A DNA stretch of 8,147 bases from an uncultured bacterium (GTDB lineage: Bacteria > Bacteroidota > Bacteroidia > Bacteroidales > Bacteroidaceae), in NCBI GenBank assembly GCA_905215655.1, contig CAJMQT010000086.1, positions 1 to 8,147 of the forward strand, in the 5' to 3' direction. Made by a program: the position numbers and the translations under genes. This document shows, piece after piece, positions 1-7,215 of the stretch (the stretch's first letter is position 1; each line of letters starts with the position of its first letter). A model generated the notes under the pieces. The model did no database searches. It was not told the origin of the DNA and saw nothing but the letters and a program-made list of their open reading frames with translations.

Positions 1-100
1 AAGGTAAAAGACCGCCTTTTGCAAAACCGTTGATTTTACCCCTGATTATATAAGGCAAGAAAAATATCATTCAAAATTATATTAAAAGAAATTTTTTGCG
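1..100. other. Intergenic region upstream of murG
   Basis: I see no coding region here. The stretch turns AT-rich after about position 35, unlike the GC-richer genes that follow. It contains one palindromic repeat unit (listed separately) and leads into the murG promoter. In related genomes ftsW normally precedes murG closely. If so here, its 3' end lies just left of the window, which I cannot see. Confidence 0.6.
5..27. repeat. Single copy of the 22-base palindromic repeat
   Basis: The core AAAAGACCGCCTTTT at 6-20 is an imperfect palindrome (AAAAG...CTTTT arms). Twenty consecutive bases, 5-24, are identical to 7026-7045 in the tandem array downstream of the operon. The preceding bases 1-5 do not clearly match another unit, so this may be a lone copy or the last unit of an array cut off by the window edge. 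The function is unknown. It is probably a dispersed intergenic repeat. Confidence 0.7.
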
Positions 101-108
101 TACTTTTG
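101..108 (+). promoter_or_regulatory. Putative murG promoter, Bacteroidetes -7 box
   Basis: TACTTTTG matches the Bacteroidetes sigma-factor -7 consensus TAnnTTTG exactly. Transcription would start near 112-116 and give a leader of about 20 bases before the murG ATG. The -33 element is weak: at the usual spacing only TTAT (77-80) stands where TTTG is expected. A second TTTTTTG lies just upstream at 92-98. The site would give the murG-to-yqeY half of the cluster its own promoter. Confidence 0.5.
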
Positions 109-132
109 CGAAATAATAAGGTATAAGAACGA

Positions 133-1254
133 ATGGACGAAAAACTGAGAATAATTGTAAGCGGAGGAGGTACCGGAGGACATATTTTCCCTGCCGTCTC
201 AATCGCTAACGCCATCATGGCTAAACATCCCGATGCAAGCATTCTCTTCGTGGGTGCCCTCGGACGTATGGAAATGCAGCGCGTGCCGGCGGCAGGCTAT
301 GAAATCGTGGGCTTGCCGATACACGGCTTCGACCGGAAAAACCTGTTGAAGAACTTCAAAGTGCTTTATCAGATATGGAAAAGCCAGCGTATGGCTAAGA
401 AAGTGATACGCGACTTCAAGCCGATGGCTGCCGTCGGAGTGGGCGGTTACGCCAGCGGTCCCACGCTGAACGAGTGCGCCAAGGCAGGCGTGCCGTGCCT
501 CATACAGGAGCAAAACTCGTATGCCGGCGTCACAAACAAAATCCTTGCCAAGAAGGTCGACCGCATCTGTGTGGCTTACGACGGCATGGAACGCTTCTTC
601 CCCGCCGACAAAATCGTGAAGACCGGCAACCCCGTAAGGCAAAATCTGCTCGACACGACACTCACGACAGCCGAGGCAAGAAAGACATTCGGACTGTCGC
701 CGGACAAGAAGACGATACTTATCGTGGGCGGAAGTCTCGGCGCAAGAACCATGAACGAAAGCGTGCTGAGCCATCTTGACACGATAAAGGCGTCAGACGT
801 GCAGTTCATCTGGCAGACCGGCAAGTACTATTCCGCTGCCGTGAAAGCCGAACTTGACGCCAAAGGCAAGCCCGACAATCTGCACGTAACCGACTTTATA
901 AGCGACATGGGAGCCGCTTATAAAGCCGCAGACCTCGTGATTAGCCGCGCCGGAGCAAGCAGTATATCCGAGTTCTGCCTGATAGGCAAGCCCGTGATAC
1001 TCGTTCCTTCGCCCAACGTAGCCGAGGACCATCAGACCAAAAACGCACTCGCCCTCGTCGAAAAAGACGCCGCGCTGTACGTGAAAGACGCCGACGCACC
1101 GGCAGAAGTGGTAGACCTCGCCCTCGCGACGGTAGCCGATGACGCCCGCCTCGCGGCGCTGTCGGAGAATATAAAGCGGCTCGCGCTGCCCGATTCGGCA
1201 GACATCATAGCCGACGAAGTTATCAAATTAGCAACAAAAAGACAATCGAAATAA
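133..1254 (+). CDS. murG: MurG, UDP-GlcNAc:lipid I N-acetylglucosaminyltransferase
   Basis: This peripheral inner-membrane GT-B glycosyltransferase adds GlcNAc from UDP-GlcNAc to lipid I, making lipid II, the last cytoplasmic step of peptidoglycan precursor synthesis. The product is 373 residues, normal for the family. The N-terminal domain has the glycine loop GGGTGGH at 11-17 followed by IFPA, a second glycine loop VGVGGYASGP at 101-110, and QEQNSYAGVTNK from 125 (E. coli has HEQN, so the His is Gln here). The C-terminal donor domain has GGSLGA at 199-204 and SRAGASSISE at 271-280, where E280 matches the conserved nucleotide-sugar-binding Glu. AEDHQTKNA follows at 297-305, in the place of the HKDRQQ-type segment. 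The start is the first ATG, in frame with the GGGTGGH motif, and has no Shine-Dalgarno sequence. murC follows after 45 bases. Confidence 0.97.
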   Translation: MDEKLRIIVSGGGTGGHIFPAVSIANAIMAKHPDASILFVGALGRMEMQRVPAAGYEIVGLPIHGFDRKNLLKNFKVLYQIWKSQRMAKKVIRDFKPMAAVGVGGYASGPTLNECAKAGVPCLIQEQNSYAGVTNKILAKKVDRICVAYDGMERFFPADKIVKTGNPVRQNLLDTTLTTAEARKTFGLSPDKKTILIVGGSLGARTMNESVLSHLDTIKASDVQFIWQTGKYYSAAVKAELDAKGKPDNLHVTDFISDMGAAYKAADLVISRAGASSISEFCLIGKPVILVPSPNVAEDHQTKNALALVEKDAALYVKDADAPAEVVDLALATVADDARLAALSENIKRLALPDSADIIADEVIKLATKRQSK

Positions 1255-1299
1255 GATTAACACCGGGCGCGGAGATGATAAAGACGCCCAAAGACAACA

Positions 1300-2682
1300 A
1301 TGGAACTGAAAGATATTAAAGCAGTATATTTCGTAGGCGCCGGCGGCATCGGCATGAGCGCCATAGCACGTTACTTCCTTCACATCGGCGTAGTGGTAGC
1401 CGGATACGACAAGACTCCGTCGGCATTGACGGCTCGTCTGGAAAAAGAAGGAATGCTGATACATTACGACGAAAACCCCGAAGAAATCCCTCACGCGTGC
1501 CGCAAGCCTGCTTCGACGCTCGTGATATACACCCCCGCCATACCCGCCGACCACAAAGAGCTGGTCTACTTCCGTGAAAACGGCTTCGATGTGGAGAAAC
1601 GCGCACAAGTGCTCGGCATGCTCACACGGACACATAAAGGTCTCTGCGTTGCCGGAACGCACGGAAAAACATCCACGTCGACCATGTGCGCCCAGATAAT
1701 GAACCAAAGCCACATAGGTTGTAACGCTTTCCTCGGAGGCATATCTAAGAACTTCGGAACCAACTACATCCTCAACAAAGAGAGCGACTACGTGGTGATC
1801 GAGGCGGACGAGTTTGACCGCAGCTTCCATTGGCTGCGCCCATGGATGACCGTCATAACATCCACCGACCCCGATCATCTCGACATCTACGGCACCAAAG
1901 AGGCATACTTGGAGAGCTTCCGCCACTATACCACGCTGATACAGCCCGGCGGAGCGCTGATAATACACAAGAACCTCGAGATGAAACCCTGCGTTGCCGA
2001 GGGTGTGAAGGTGTATGAATACAGTCGCGAAGAGGGTGACTTCCATGCCGAAAACATAAAAATCGAGAACGGAGAGATAACCTTCGACTTCATCTCACCC
2101 ATCGAGACGGTGCGCGGAATACAGCTCGGACAGCCCGTGGCGATAAACATCGACAACGGCATAGCGGCAATGGCGATGGCTCAGCTAAACGGTTGCACGG
2201 CGGAAGAGCTGAAATACGGCATGCTGACTTACCGCGGAGTAGACCGTCGTTTCGACTTCAAGATAAAGACAGACCGCATCGTCTTCCTCAGCGATTACGC
2301 CCATCATCCGAAAGAAATATACCAAAGCGTGAAGAGCATTCGCGAACTTTACCGCGACAAAAAGATAACCGCGATATTCCAACCGCACCTCTATACGCGC
2401 ACAAGAGACTTCTACAAAGACTTTGCCGAGAGTCTCTCCATGCTCGATGAGGTGGTGCTCTGCGACATATATCCCGCTCGCGAAGAGCCCATTCCGGGCG
2501 TAACCTCCGCGCTGATTTACGACAATCTGAAGCCCGGAGTTGAGAAGAAGATGATTCATAAGGAAGATGTACTGTCGTATGTGAAGGACAACGACTTCGA
2601 AGTGCTTGTCGTTCTCGGAGCCGGCGACCTTGACAATTACGTTCCGCAGATAGAGAAAGTGCTCCAAAACAAGTATAAGTAA
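1300..2682 (+). CDS. murC: MurC, UDP-N-acetylmuramate--L-alanine ligase
   Basis: This cytoplasmic Mur ligase attaches L-alanine to UDP-MurNAc with ATP hydrolysis, starting the stem peptide. The 460-residue product has the three expected domains. The N-terminal Rossmann-like domain binds the UDP sugar, with GAGGIGMS at 13-20. The central ATPase domain has the P-loop GTHGKTS at 119-125 (K123), the acidic EADEFDRSF at 168-176, and DPDHLDIYGT at 190-199, where H193 lies in the position of the metal-site region. The C-terminal domain has DYAHHP at 332-337, FQPHLYTRTRDF from 360, and a terminal LGAGDLD segment. EADEFD and the TRTRDF-type motif favour MurC over MurD, MurE, MurF or Mpl. The stop codon directly abuts the ftsQ start, so translational coupling is likely. 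Upstream there is no Shine-Dalgarno motif, only AAAGACAACA before the ATG. Confidence 0.97.
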   Translation: MELKDIKAVYFVGAGGIGMSAIARYFLHIGVVVAGYDKTPSALTARLEKEGMLIHYDENPEEIPHACRKPASTLVIYTPAIPADHKELVYFRENGFDVEKRAQVLGMLTRTHKGLCVAGTHGKTSTSTMCAQIMNQSHIGCNAFLGGISKNFGTNYILNKESDYVVIEADEFDRSFHWLRPWMTVITSTDPDHLDIYGTKEAYLESFRHYTTLIQPGGALIIHKNLEMKPCVAEGVKVYEYSREEGDFHAENIKIENGEITFDFISPIETVRGIQLGQPVAINIDNGIAAMAMAQLNGCTAEELKYGMLTYRGVDRRFDFKIKTDRIVFLSDYAHHPKEIYQSVKSIRELYRDKKITAIFQPHLYTRTRDFYKDFAESLSMLDEVVLCDIYPAREEPIPGVTSALIYDNLKPGVEKKMIHKEDVLSYVKDNDFEVLVVLGAGDLDNYVPQIEKVLQNKYK

Positions 2683-3483
2683 ATGTCTCACCGACTGAAA
2701 AAGACAATATTGGTGGCGCTCGATTTATGCCTTGCCGTATATCTCCTGCTCGCCGTAACCTCTTTCAATACACCGGAAGAGGCTTATCCCGTATGCACGA
2801 AAGTCTCGATAAACATTGAAGACGAGAGCACAAACGGCTTCCTCAGCGCCGCCGAAGTGAAGAACATCCTTGAACGCAACCGCCTCTATCCGTTCAAGAA
2901 AAAGATGAAAGACATCAACCCCCGCGACATCGAAGACCGCCTGAAATCGGGTCCCTTCGTGAAAACGGCGGAATGTTTCAAGACAAAAGACGGCACGGTG
3001 AACATCTCGCTGACACAGCGGTTGCCCATTGTGCGCATCAAAAACATAGCCGGCGCCGACTATTATCTTGACGACCAAGGCGGCATTATGCCAAATTCAA
3101 AATATACATCCGACCTGATAATAGCCACAGGATACATTAATGAATGGTACGCCCGGAACTATCTTGCATACCTCGCAATCGGTCTGATGAGCGACGATTT
3201 CTGGAAAAACCAGATCGTGCAAATCAACGTCCTGCCCGACAAAGGCGTCGAACTGGTGCCCCGGGTGGGCAATCACATCATTTATCTTGGCGCCCTTCCG
3301 CAGACAAAATATAAGAGCCAACGCAAGGATTTGGTGGAAAACTTCGTCAAGAAGAAGATGGACCGCCTCGCCAAATTCTACAAATACGGACTCAGTCAGG
3401 CGGGTTGGAACAAATATTCTTACATCGACATGGAGTTTGACAACCAGATAATATGTAAGAAGAGACAGGAATTTCTAAATTAA
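2683..3483 (+). CDS. ftsQ: FtsQ/DivIB-type cell division protein
   Basis: This is a bitopic inner-membrane divisome protein. FtsQ scaffolds FtsB and FtsL and links the Z ring to septal peptidoglycan synthesis. The 266-residue product has a short basic cytoplasmic N-terminus (MSHRLKK), one membrane segment at about 8-27, and a periplasmic part. Residues about 38-118 look like a POTRA domain, ending in the strand TQRLPIVRI. The beta domain follows, and YIDMEFDNQIICKK near the C-terminus matches the typical last FtsQ strand. Sequence conservation is low in this family, so membrane topology and position between murC and ftsA carry much of the call. The ATG begins on the base after the murC stop. 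The gap to ftsA is 27 A-rich bases. Confidence 0.93.
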   Translation: MSHRLKKTILVALDLCLAVYLLLAVTSFNTPEEAYPVCTKVSINIEDESTNGFLSAAEVKNILERNRLYPFKKKMKDINPRDIEDRLKSGPFVKTAECFKTKDGTVNISLTQRLPIVRIKNIAGADYYLDDQGGIMPNSKYTSDLIIATGYINEWYARNYLAYLAIGLMSDDFWKNQIVQINVLPDKGVELVPRVGNHIIYLGALPQTKYKSQRKDLVENFVKKKMDRLAKFYKYGLSQAGWNKYSYIDMEFDNQIICKKRQEFLN

Positions 3484-3510
3484 AATACAGAAAAAACAAA
3501 CATATAACGT

Positions 3511-4962
3511 ATGGCAGCAAAGGATTTTATCATAGCAATAGAGTTGGGCTCGTCCAAGGTCACAGGCGTTGCCGGCAGGAAAAATCTTGACGGCAGCATT
3601 TCCGTGCTTGCAGTAGTGAAGGAAGATTCATCATCGTTTATCCGCAAAGGAACTGTTTACAACATAAATCAGACGGTGCAATGTATCTCGAACGTCGTCA
3701 AGAAACTGTCCACGACGCTTAAATCGGAGATATCTCAGGTCTACGTGGGCGTGGGCGGTCAGTCGATACGCAGCGTCAGAAACGTCATTGGCAAAGACCT
3801 TCCGAAAGACACGGTCGTAACCCAAGAGATGATCAACGAACTGATGGACGCCAACCGCAACGTGCTTTATCAGGATCAGGAGATACTCGATGCCGCCACG
3901 CAGGAATACAAAGTGGACAACGACTTGCAGCTTGATCCGGTCGGCATTCAGTGCGAACGACTTGAAGGAAACTTCCTTAATATATTATGGCGGAAGACAT
4001 TTTACCGCAAACTTAACCAATGTTTCGACAGCGCCGAAGTTGCTATCGCCGAAATGTATCTCGCCCCTTTGGCGCTTGCTGACAGCGTGCTGACCGACGC
4101 CGAAAAACGTTCGGGCTGCGTGCTCGTAGACCTTGGAGCCGACACAACCACCGTTTCGGTTTATTATAAGAACATCCTTCGCCATCTGGCGGTCATCCCT
4201 CTCGGCGGCAGCAACATCACGAAAGACATCGCATCGTTGCAGATGGAAGAGAGCAACGCCGAGAAGATGAAGCTGAAACACGGCAACGCTTACACCGACA
4301 ACAACGAGATTGACAACACTTTGCAGCTCCCCATCGACGCGGAACGCAGCGTAGAGAGCCGCAAATTCATAGAGATTGTCGAAGGACGCTTGCAGGAAAT
4401 CATCGAGAACGTCTGGTATCAGGTGCCCGCCGAGTATGCCGACAGACTGCTCGGAGGTGTCATTCTTACCGGCGGAGGCTCCAACATGAAGAACATCGAC
4501 AGGGCTTTCAGAAACCATACGCACATAGAAAAGATACGCATCGCCAAGTTCGTGACACATAATATCACGTCAAATCATCCCGACATTACGGCTCACAACG
4601 GAATGATGAACACCGTCTTGGCTCTGCTTGCCAAGGGAGACATGAATTGTGCGGGCGCCGATACGCCTGAAAACGTAGACCTCTTCGGCAGCGACAAGAC
4701 GCCGAAGACGCCCACGACGACCGCCGACCTGCATAAGGAGCCGCGCAATCCTAACGAGGTTGGAAGCGGAGTAGTGCTGACGGCAGCCGAGAAAGACAAG
4801 GTGGAAGAGCAGCGACGCAAGGCTGCCGAAGAAGCAGCCAGACAGGAAGCCGAGGAAGCTGCCCGGCAGGAAGAGGAGGAACGGAAAAATCGCAAGGACG
4901 TAAAAGGACATGTGAGGAAGCTCAAAGACTTCTTTGTCAAGCTCGTAGCCGACGATGAATAA
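3511..4962 (+). CDS. ftsA: FtsA, actin-like Z-ring membrane anchor, with extended C-terminal linker
   Basis: FtsA is an actin-fold ATPase that polymerises under the membrane, binds the FtsZ tail and recruits later divisome proteins. Phosphate-1 motif ELGSSK lies at 11-16, phosphate-2 VLVDLGADTTT at 204-214, and the adenosine motif ILTGGGSNM at 318-326. The FtsA-type 1C subdomain lies roughly at 85-165 in place of actin subdomain 1B. The core ends near 377 (LALLAKGD). At 483 residues the protein is longer than E. coli FtsA (420). The excess is a Pro/Thr-rich stretch at about 378-425 and then a very charged, helix-prone segment at 427-465 with a tandem octapeptide, EEAARQEA/EEAARQEE (440-455). 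The final 18 residues (GHVRKLKDFFVKLV...) form a plausible amphipathic membrane-targeting helix. No Shine-Dalgarno motif is present; the leader is A-rich. Confidence 0.96.
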   Translation: MAAKDFIIAIELGSSKVTGVAGRKNLDGSISVLAVVKEDSSSFIRKGTVYNINQTVQCISNVVKKLSTTLKSEISQVYVGVGGQSIRSVRNVIGKDLPKDTVVTQEMINELMDANRNVLYQDQEILDAATQEYKVDNDLQLDPVGIQCERLEGNFLNILWRKTFYRKLNQCFDSAEVAIAEMYLAPLALADSVLTDAEKRSGCVLVDLGADTTTVSVYYKNILRHLAVIPLGGSNITKDIASLQMEESNAEKMKLKHGNAYTDNNEIDNTLQLPIDAERSVESRKFIEIVEGRLQEIIENVWYQVPAEYADRLLGGVILTGGGSNMKNIDRAFRNHTHIEKIRIAKFVTHNITSNHPDITAHNGMMNTVLALLAKGDMNCAGADTPENVDLFGSDKTPKTPTTTADLHKEPRNPNEVGSGVVLTAAEKDKVEEQRRKAAEEAARQEAEEAARQEEEERKNRKDVKGHVRKLKDFFVKLVADDE

Positions 4963-5020
4963 TCTCATTCGAGACAGCGATTGTATCAATTTTTTACCAC
5001 GATTTTAATAAAAACAGAAT

Positions 5021-6337
5021 ATGGTTGACTTACACAGAATAGTTGATTTCGGCGAACCCGAAAAGGAAAACAGCATAATCAAAGTCATCGGCGTAGGCGG
5101 TGGTGGCGGCAACGCCGTAAATCACATGTATCGCGAGGGTATCCATGATGTGTCGTTCGTGCTCTGTAACACAGATAATCAGGCACTTAACGACTCGCCC
5201 GTGCCTGTCCATCTGCAACTCGGAAAAGAGGGACTTGGCGCCGGCAACAAGCCCGAGAAGGCACGTGAGGCTGCCGAAGAGAGTATAGAAGACGTGAAAA
5301 AGATGCTCAACGACGGTACGAAGATGGCTTTCATCACAGCCGGAATGGGCGGCGGAACCGGCACGGGAGCCGCTCCGGTGATAGCCCGCGTGTCGAAAGA
5401 ACTCGGCATATTGACAGTCGGAATTGTGACAATCCCCTTCCGTTTTGAAGGCGAGAAGAAGATAGATCAGGCTCTTTACGGCGTCGAGGAGATGTCAAAG
5501 CACGTTGACGCGCTGCTCGTAATCAATAACGAACGCCTGCGCGAGATATATCCCGAGCTGCCTATCCTCGAGGCATTCGGCAAGGCTGACGACACGCTCA
5601 GCGTGGCGGCAAAGAGCATTGCGGAGATAATTACCGTCCACGGACTTATCAACCTCGACTTCAACGACGTGAAGACTGTGCTCAAAGACGGCGGCGTCGC
5701 CATAATGAGCACCGGCTACGGCGAGGGCGAAGGCAGGGTGAAACGCGCCATCGACGACGCTCTGAACTCGCCGCTGCTCAACGACAACGACATATTCAAC
5801 TCAAAAAAGATACTTCTCAGCATATCGTTCTGCGGCGACAAGAACAGCAAGACCGGCTTGATGATGGAAGAGATGAACGACGTCAACGACTTTATGGCTA
5901 AGTTCGGCAACGACTTTGAGATAAAGTGGGGACTCGCCATGGACCCCGAACTCGGAGACAAGGTGAAGGTGACGATACTCGCCACCGGCTTCGGACTTGA
6001 AGACGTGGACGGTATGAACGGACATATCCGCAAGCACTCGCAGGAAGAAAACGAGCGTCGCGCCGAAGAAGAAGAGAAGGCTGCCGAGCGTCGCGCCAAG
6101 CGTGAGCACTACTACGGCTCCGACGGCAAAAGCTCGAAATACAAGCGCCGTCCGCATATCTACATCTTCCGGCAGGAAGACCTCGACAATGACGACATCA
6201 TATCGGCGGTGGAGCAGACGCCTACCTACAAGCGCACGCGCCAAGAGCTCGACGCCATACGCAATCAGACGGTAGGGGCGGCGCCCGCTTCTGACAAAGA
6301 AGATACAAAAGTACAAGGTAAAATAAGATTTGCTTAA
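5021..6337 (+). CDS. ftsZ: FtsZ, tubulin-like cell division GTPase
   Basis: FtsZ polymerises with GTP into the Z ring at mid-cell and directs septal wall synthesis. The 438-residue product has the glycine-rich loop [13 protein letters not shown] from 24, the tubulin signature [12 protein letters not shown] at 108-119, and the T7 catalytic loop NLDFNDV at 211-217, whose acidic residues complete the GTPase site of the next subunit. The globular core ends near 333. Residues 341-362 are strongly charged ([21 protein letters not shown]) and likely helical. [17 protein letters not shown] begins at 378 and ends in PTYKR, a block I associate with Bacteroidetes FtsZ and a candidate FtsA-binding tail. 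The protein ends in GKIRFA. The 58-base gap after ftsA is AT-rich and shows no TAnnTTTG promoter. The start has A-rich leader AAAAACAGAAT and no Shine-Dalgarno motif. Confidence 0.98.
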   Translation: MVDLHRIVDFGEPEKENSIIKVIGVGGGGGNAVNHMYREGIHDVSFVLCNTDNQALNDSPVPVHLQLGKEGLGAGNKPEKAREAAEESIEDVKKMLNDGTKMAFITAGMGGGTGTGAAPVIARVSKELGILTVGIVTIPFRFEGEKKIDQALYGVEEMSKHVDALLVINNERLREIYPELPILEAFGKADDTLSVAAKSIAEIITVHGLINLDFNDVKTVLKDGGVAIMSTGYGEGEGRVKRAIDDALNSPLLNDNDIFNSKKILLSISFCGDKNSKTGLMMEEMNDVNDFMAKFGNDFEIKWGLAMDPELGDKVKVTILATGFGLEDVDGMNGHIRKHSQEENERRAEEEEKAAERRAKREHYYGSDGKSSKYKRRPHIYIFRQEDLDNDDIISAVEQTPTYKRTRQELDAIRNQTVGAAPASDKEDTKVQGKIRFA

Positions 6338-6347
6338 ACATACTACA

Positions 6348-6797
6348 ATGGCAATATTTGATAACATCAGCAACGACATCAAAGAGGCTATGAAAGCCCG
6401 CGACAAGGTGCGTCTCGACACCCTGCGCAACGTAAAGAAAGTATTTATCGAGGCAAAAACCGCCCCCGGCGCCAACGACACCCTTGAAGACGCCGACGCG
6501 ATGAAAATCCTTGCAAAGCTCGCAAAGCAAGGCAAGGAGTCGGCAGCCGTCTTCATTCAGCAGGGCAGACAAGACCTTGCCGACGGAGAGCTCGCCCAAG
6601 TGGCGGTGATAGAGGAGTATCTGCCCAAACAGATGACCGAAGAAGAGGTTGAGGCGGCAGTAAAAGACATCATCGCACAGGTCGGAGCGCAGAGCATGAA
6701 AGACATGGGCAAGGTGATGGGCACAGCCTCCAAACAGCTTGCCGGCAAAGCCGACGGACGCATCATATCAGGCATCGTGAAACGACTGCTGGCATAA
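6348..6797 (+). CDS. yqeY: YqeY / GatB-tail domain protein
   Basis: This is a small cytoplasmic protein of the YqeY family, homologous to the C-terminal tail domain of GatB, the tRNA-dependent amidotransferase subunit. Its role as a stand-alone protein is not established; RNA or tRNA binding has been suggested from the homology. From the ATG at 6348 it is 149 residues, the usual family length. Family features include the N-terminal helix with IKEAMKARDKVRLDTLR at 11-27, EEYLPKQMTEEE at 89-100, and the C-terminal KADGRIISGIVKRLL at 134-148. A TTG 18 bases upstream (6330) is in frame but overlaps ftsZ and adds an untypical MLKHTT extension, so I prefer the ATG. It lies 10 bases after the ftsZ stop and is the last gene before a strong terminator. 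ftsZ-yqeY adjacency is common in Bacteroidetes. Confidence 0.93.
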   Translation: MAIFDNISNDIKEAMKARDKVRLDTLRNVKKVFIEAKTAPGANDTLEDADAMKILAKLAKQGKESAAVFIQQGRQDLADGELAQVAVIEEYLPKQMTEEEVEAAVKDIIAQVGAQSMKDMGKVMGTASKQLAGKADGRIISGIVKRLLA

Positions 6798-6814
6798 GAG
6801 AATAACGAATGATG

Positions 6815-6860
6815 AAAAATGGGAAAATGAAAGATGTGAATTTCATTTTCCCATTTTTTT
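6815..6860 (+). terminator. Intrinsic terminator of the dcw operon, possibly bidirectional
   Basis: Arms 6815-6832 and 6841-6858 are perfect 18-bp reverse complements (AAAAATGGGAAAATGAAA and its complement) around the 8-base loop GATGTGAA. The 3' arm ends in seven Ts (6854-6860). It begins 17 bases after the yqeY stop. Because the 5' arm starts with five As, the minus strand also reads as a stem followed by Ts, so it could terminate recO transcription arriving from the right. Confidence 0.85.
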
Positions 6861-6945
6861 GTTTGTGTATTGATTGAACAATAAGTTCGATGAATTTAGC
6901 CGCGGCAAGTTCTTTAATTAACGTGAGTTCGACAAAGTCAAGCAT
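6861..6945. other. Possible decayed or interspersed element between operon end and array
   Basis: Read on the minus strand from the ATG at 6943-6945, about 30 codons encode a smooth helical-looking peptide (MLDFVELTLIKELAAAKFIE, then LIVQSIHKQK) before running into the terminator stem, which cannot be sensible coding sequence. Two imperfect direct repeats 42 bases apart, AGTTCGATGAA (6884-6894) and AGTTCGACAAA (6926-6936), encode its FIEL and FVEL segments. It could be a gene remnant or a dispersed intergenic repeat. I do not call it a gene. Confidence 0.3.
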
Positions 6946-6960
6946 ATCTCTTACACTTTT

Positions 6961-7048
6961 AAAAGCTTGCCTTTTGCACGCTGAAAGGTAAGCTTTTACA
7001 AAGCAAAAGGCAAGCTTTTACACGCTAAAAGACCGCCTTTTGCAATAC
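6961..7048. repeat. Tandem array of four 22-base palindromic units
   Basis: Four degenerate units start exactly 22 bases apart, at 6961, 6983, 7005 and 7027. Their 15-base cores are AAAAGCTTGCCTTTT, GAAAGGTAAGCTTTT, AAAAGGCAAGCTTTT and AAAAGACCGCCTTTT, each an imperfect palindrome with AAAAG-like and CTTTT arms, followed by seven variable bases such as GCACGCT or ACACGCT. The first and third cores are exact reverse complements, so 6960-6977 can pair with 7003-7020 over 18 bp. Twenty bases of the last unit recur at 5-24 upstream of murG. There are no unique spacers, so this is not a CRISPR. The function is unknown. Confidence 0.85.
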
Positions 7049-7088
7049 GACGGTTTGCCGATGAAAACTGTAAGGAAAACGTCTTTAA

Positions 7089-7107
7089 ATCTTACGGATC
7101 GTAAGAT
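7089..7107. repeat. Short perfect inverted repeat
   Basis: ATCTTACG (7089-7096) and CGTAAGAT (7100-7107) are perfect reverse complements around a 3-base loop GAT. Just to the right, CGCCG and CGGCG (7111-7115, 7118-7122) form a second tiny palindrome. Neither is followed by a T run on the plus strand. A protein-binding site, a weak terminator for recO or chance are all possible. Confidence 0.45.
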
Positions 7108-7215
7108 AATCGCCGTCCGGCGCATTACCTATTTATATAATGATATGAGTCCGAAAGTCTGAAAACAAGGAAAGAATACATAACTAACGTTCGTTTATCC
7201 TAAAATGCTATCGTC

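Noticed and set aside
1265..1289. Hairpin GGGCG...CGCCC between murG and murC
   Set aside because: The stem is only five base pairs with a 15-base loop and no T run. It is too weak for a terminator or attenuator call.
1228..2046. A 272-codon open frame on the minus strand opposite murC
   Set aside because: It lies fully antisense to an unmistakable MurC and is rich in His, Val and Cys in the way of mirror-frame translations. It has no recognisable domain and no promoter.
3985..4560. A 191-codon minus-strand frame inside ftsA
   Set aside because: It is the antisense shadow of conserved FtsA motifs and has no family resemblance.
4963..5020. A separate ftsZ promoter in the ftsA-ftsZ gap
   Set aside because: The gap is AT-rich but has no TAnnTTTG box. 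A-rich sequence before the ATG fits a translation signal.
6330..6347. Upstream TTG start for yqeY
   Set aside because: It overlaps the ftsZ end and adds six residues not typical of the family. The ATG at 6348 gives the usual 149-residue length.
5801..6556. A 251-codon minus-strand frame across ftsZ and yqeY
   Set aside because: It overlaps two well-supported genes on the opposite strand. Its sequence is low-complexity Ser/Leu/Val-rich, as expected of a shadow frame.
6763..6945. A 60-residue minus-strand gene
   Set aside because: Its second half reads through the terminator stem and into yqeY, so the frame as a whole cannot be a real gene. Only the first 30 codons are kept as a possible relic.
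6961..7048. CRISPR array
   Set aside because: The units are contiguous with a 22-base period, have only seven variable bases, no unique spacers and no cas genes nearby.
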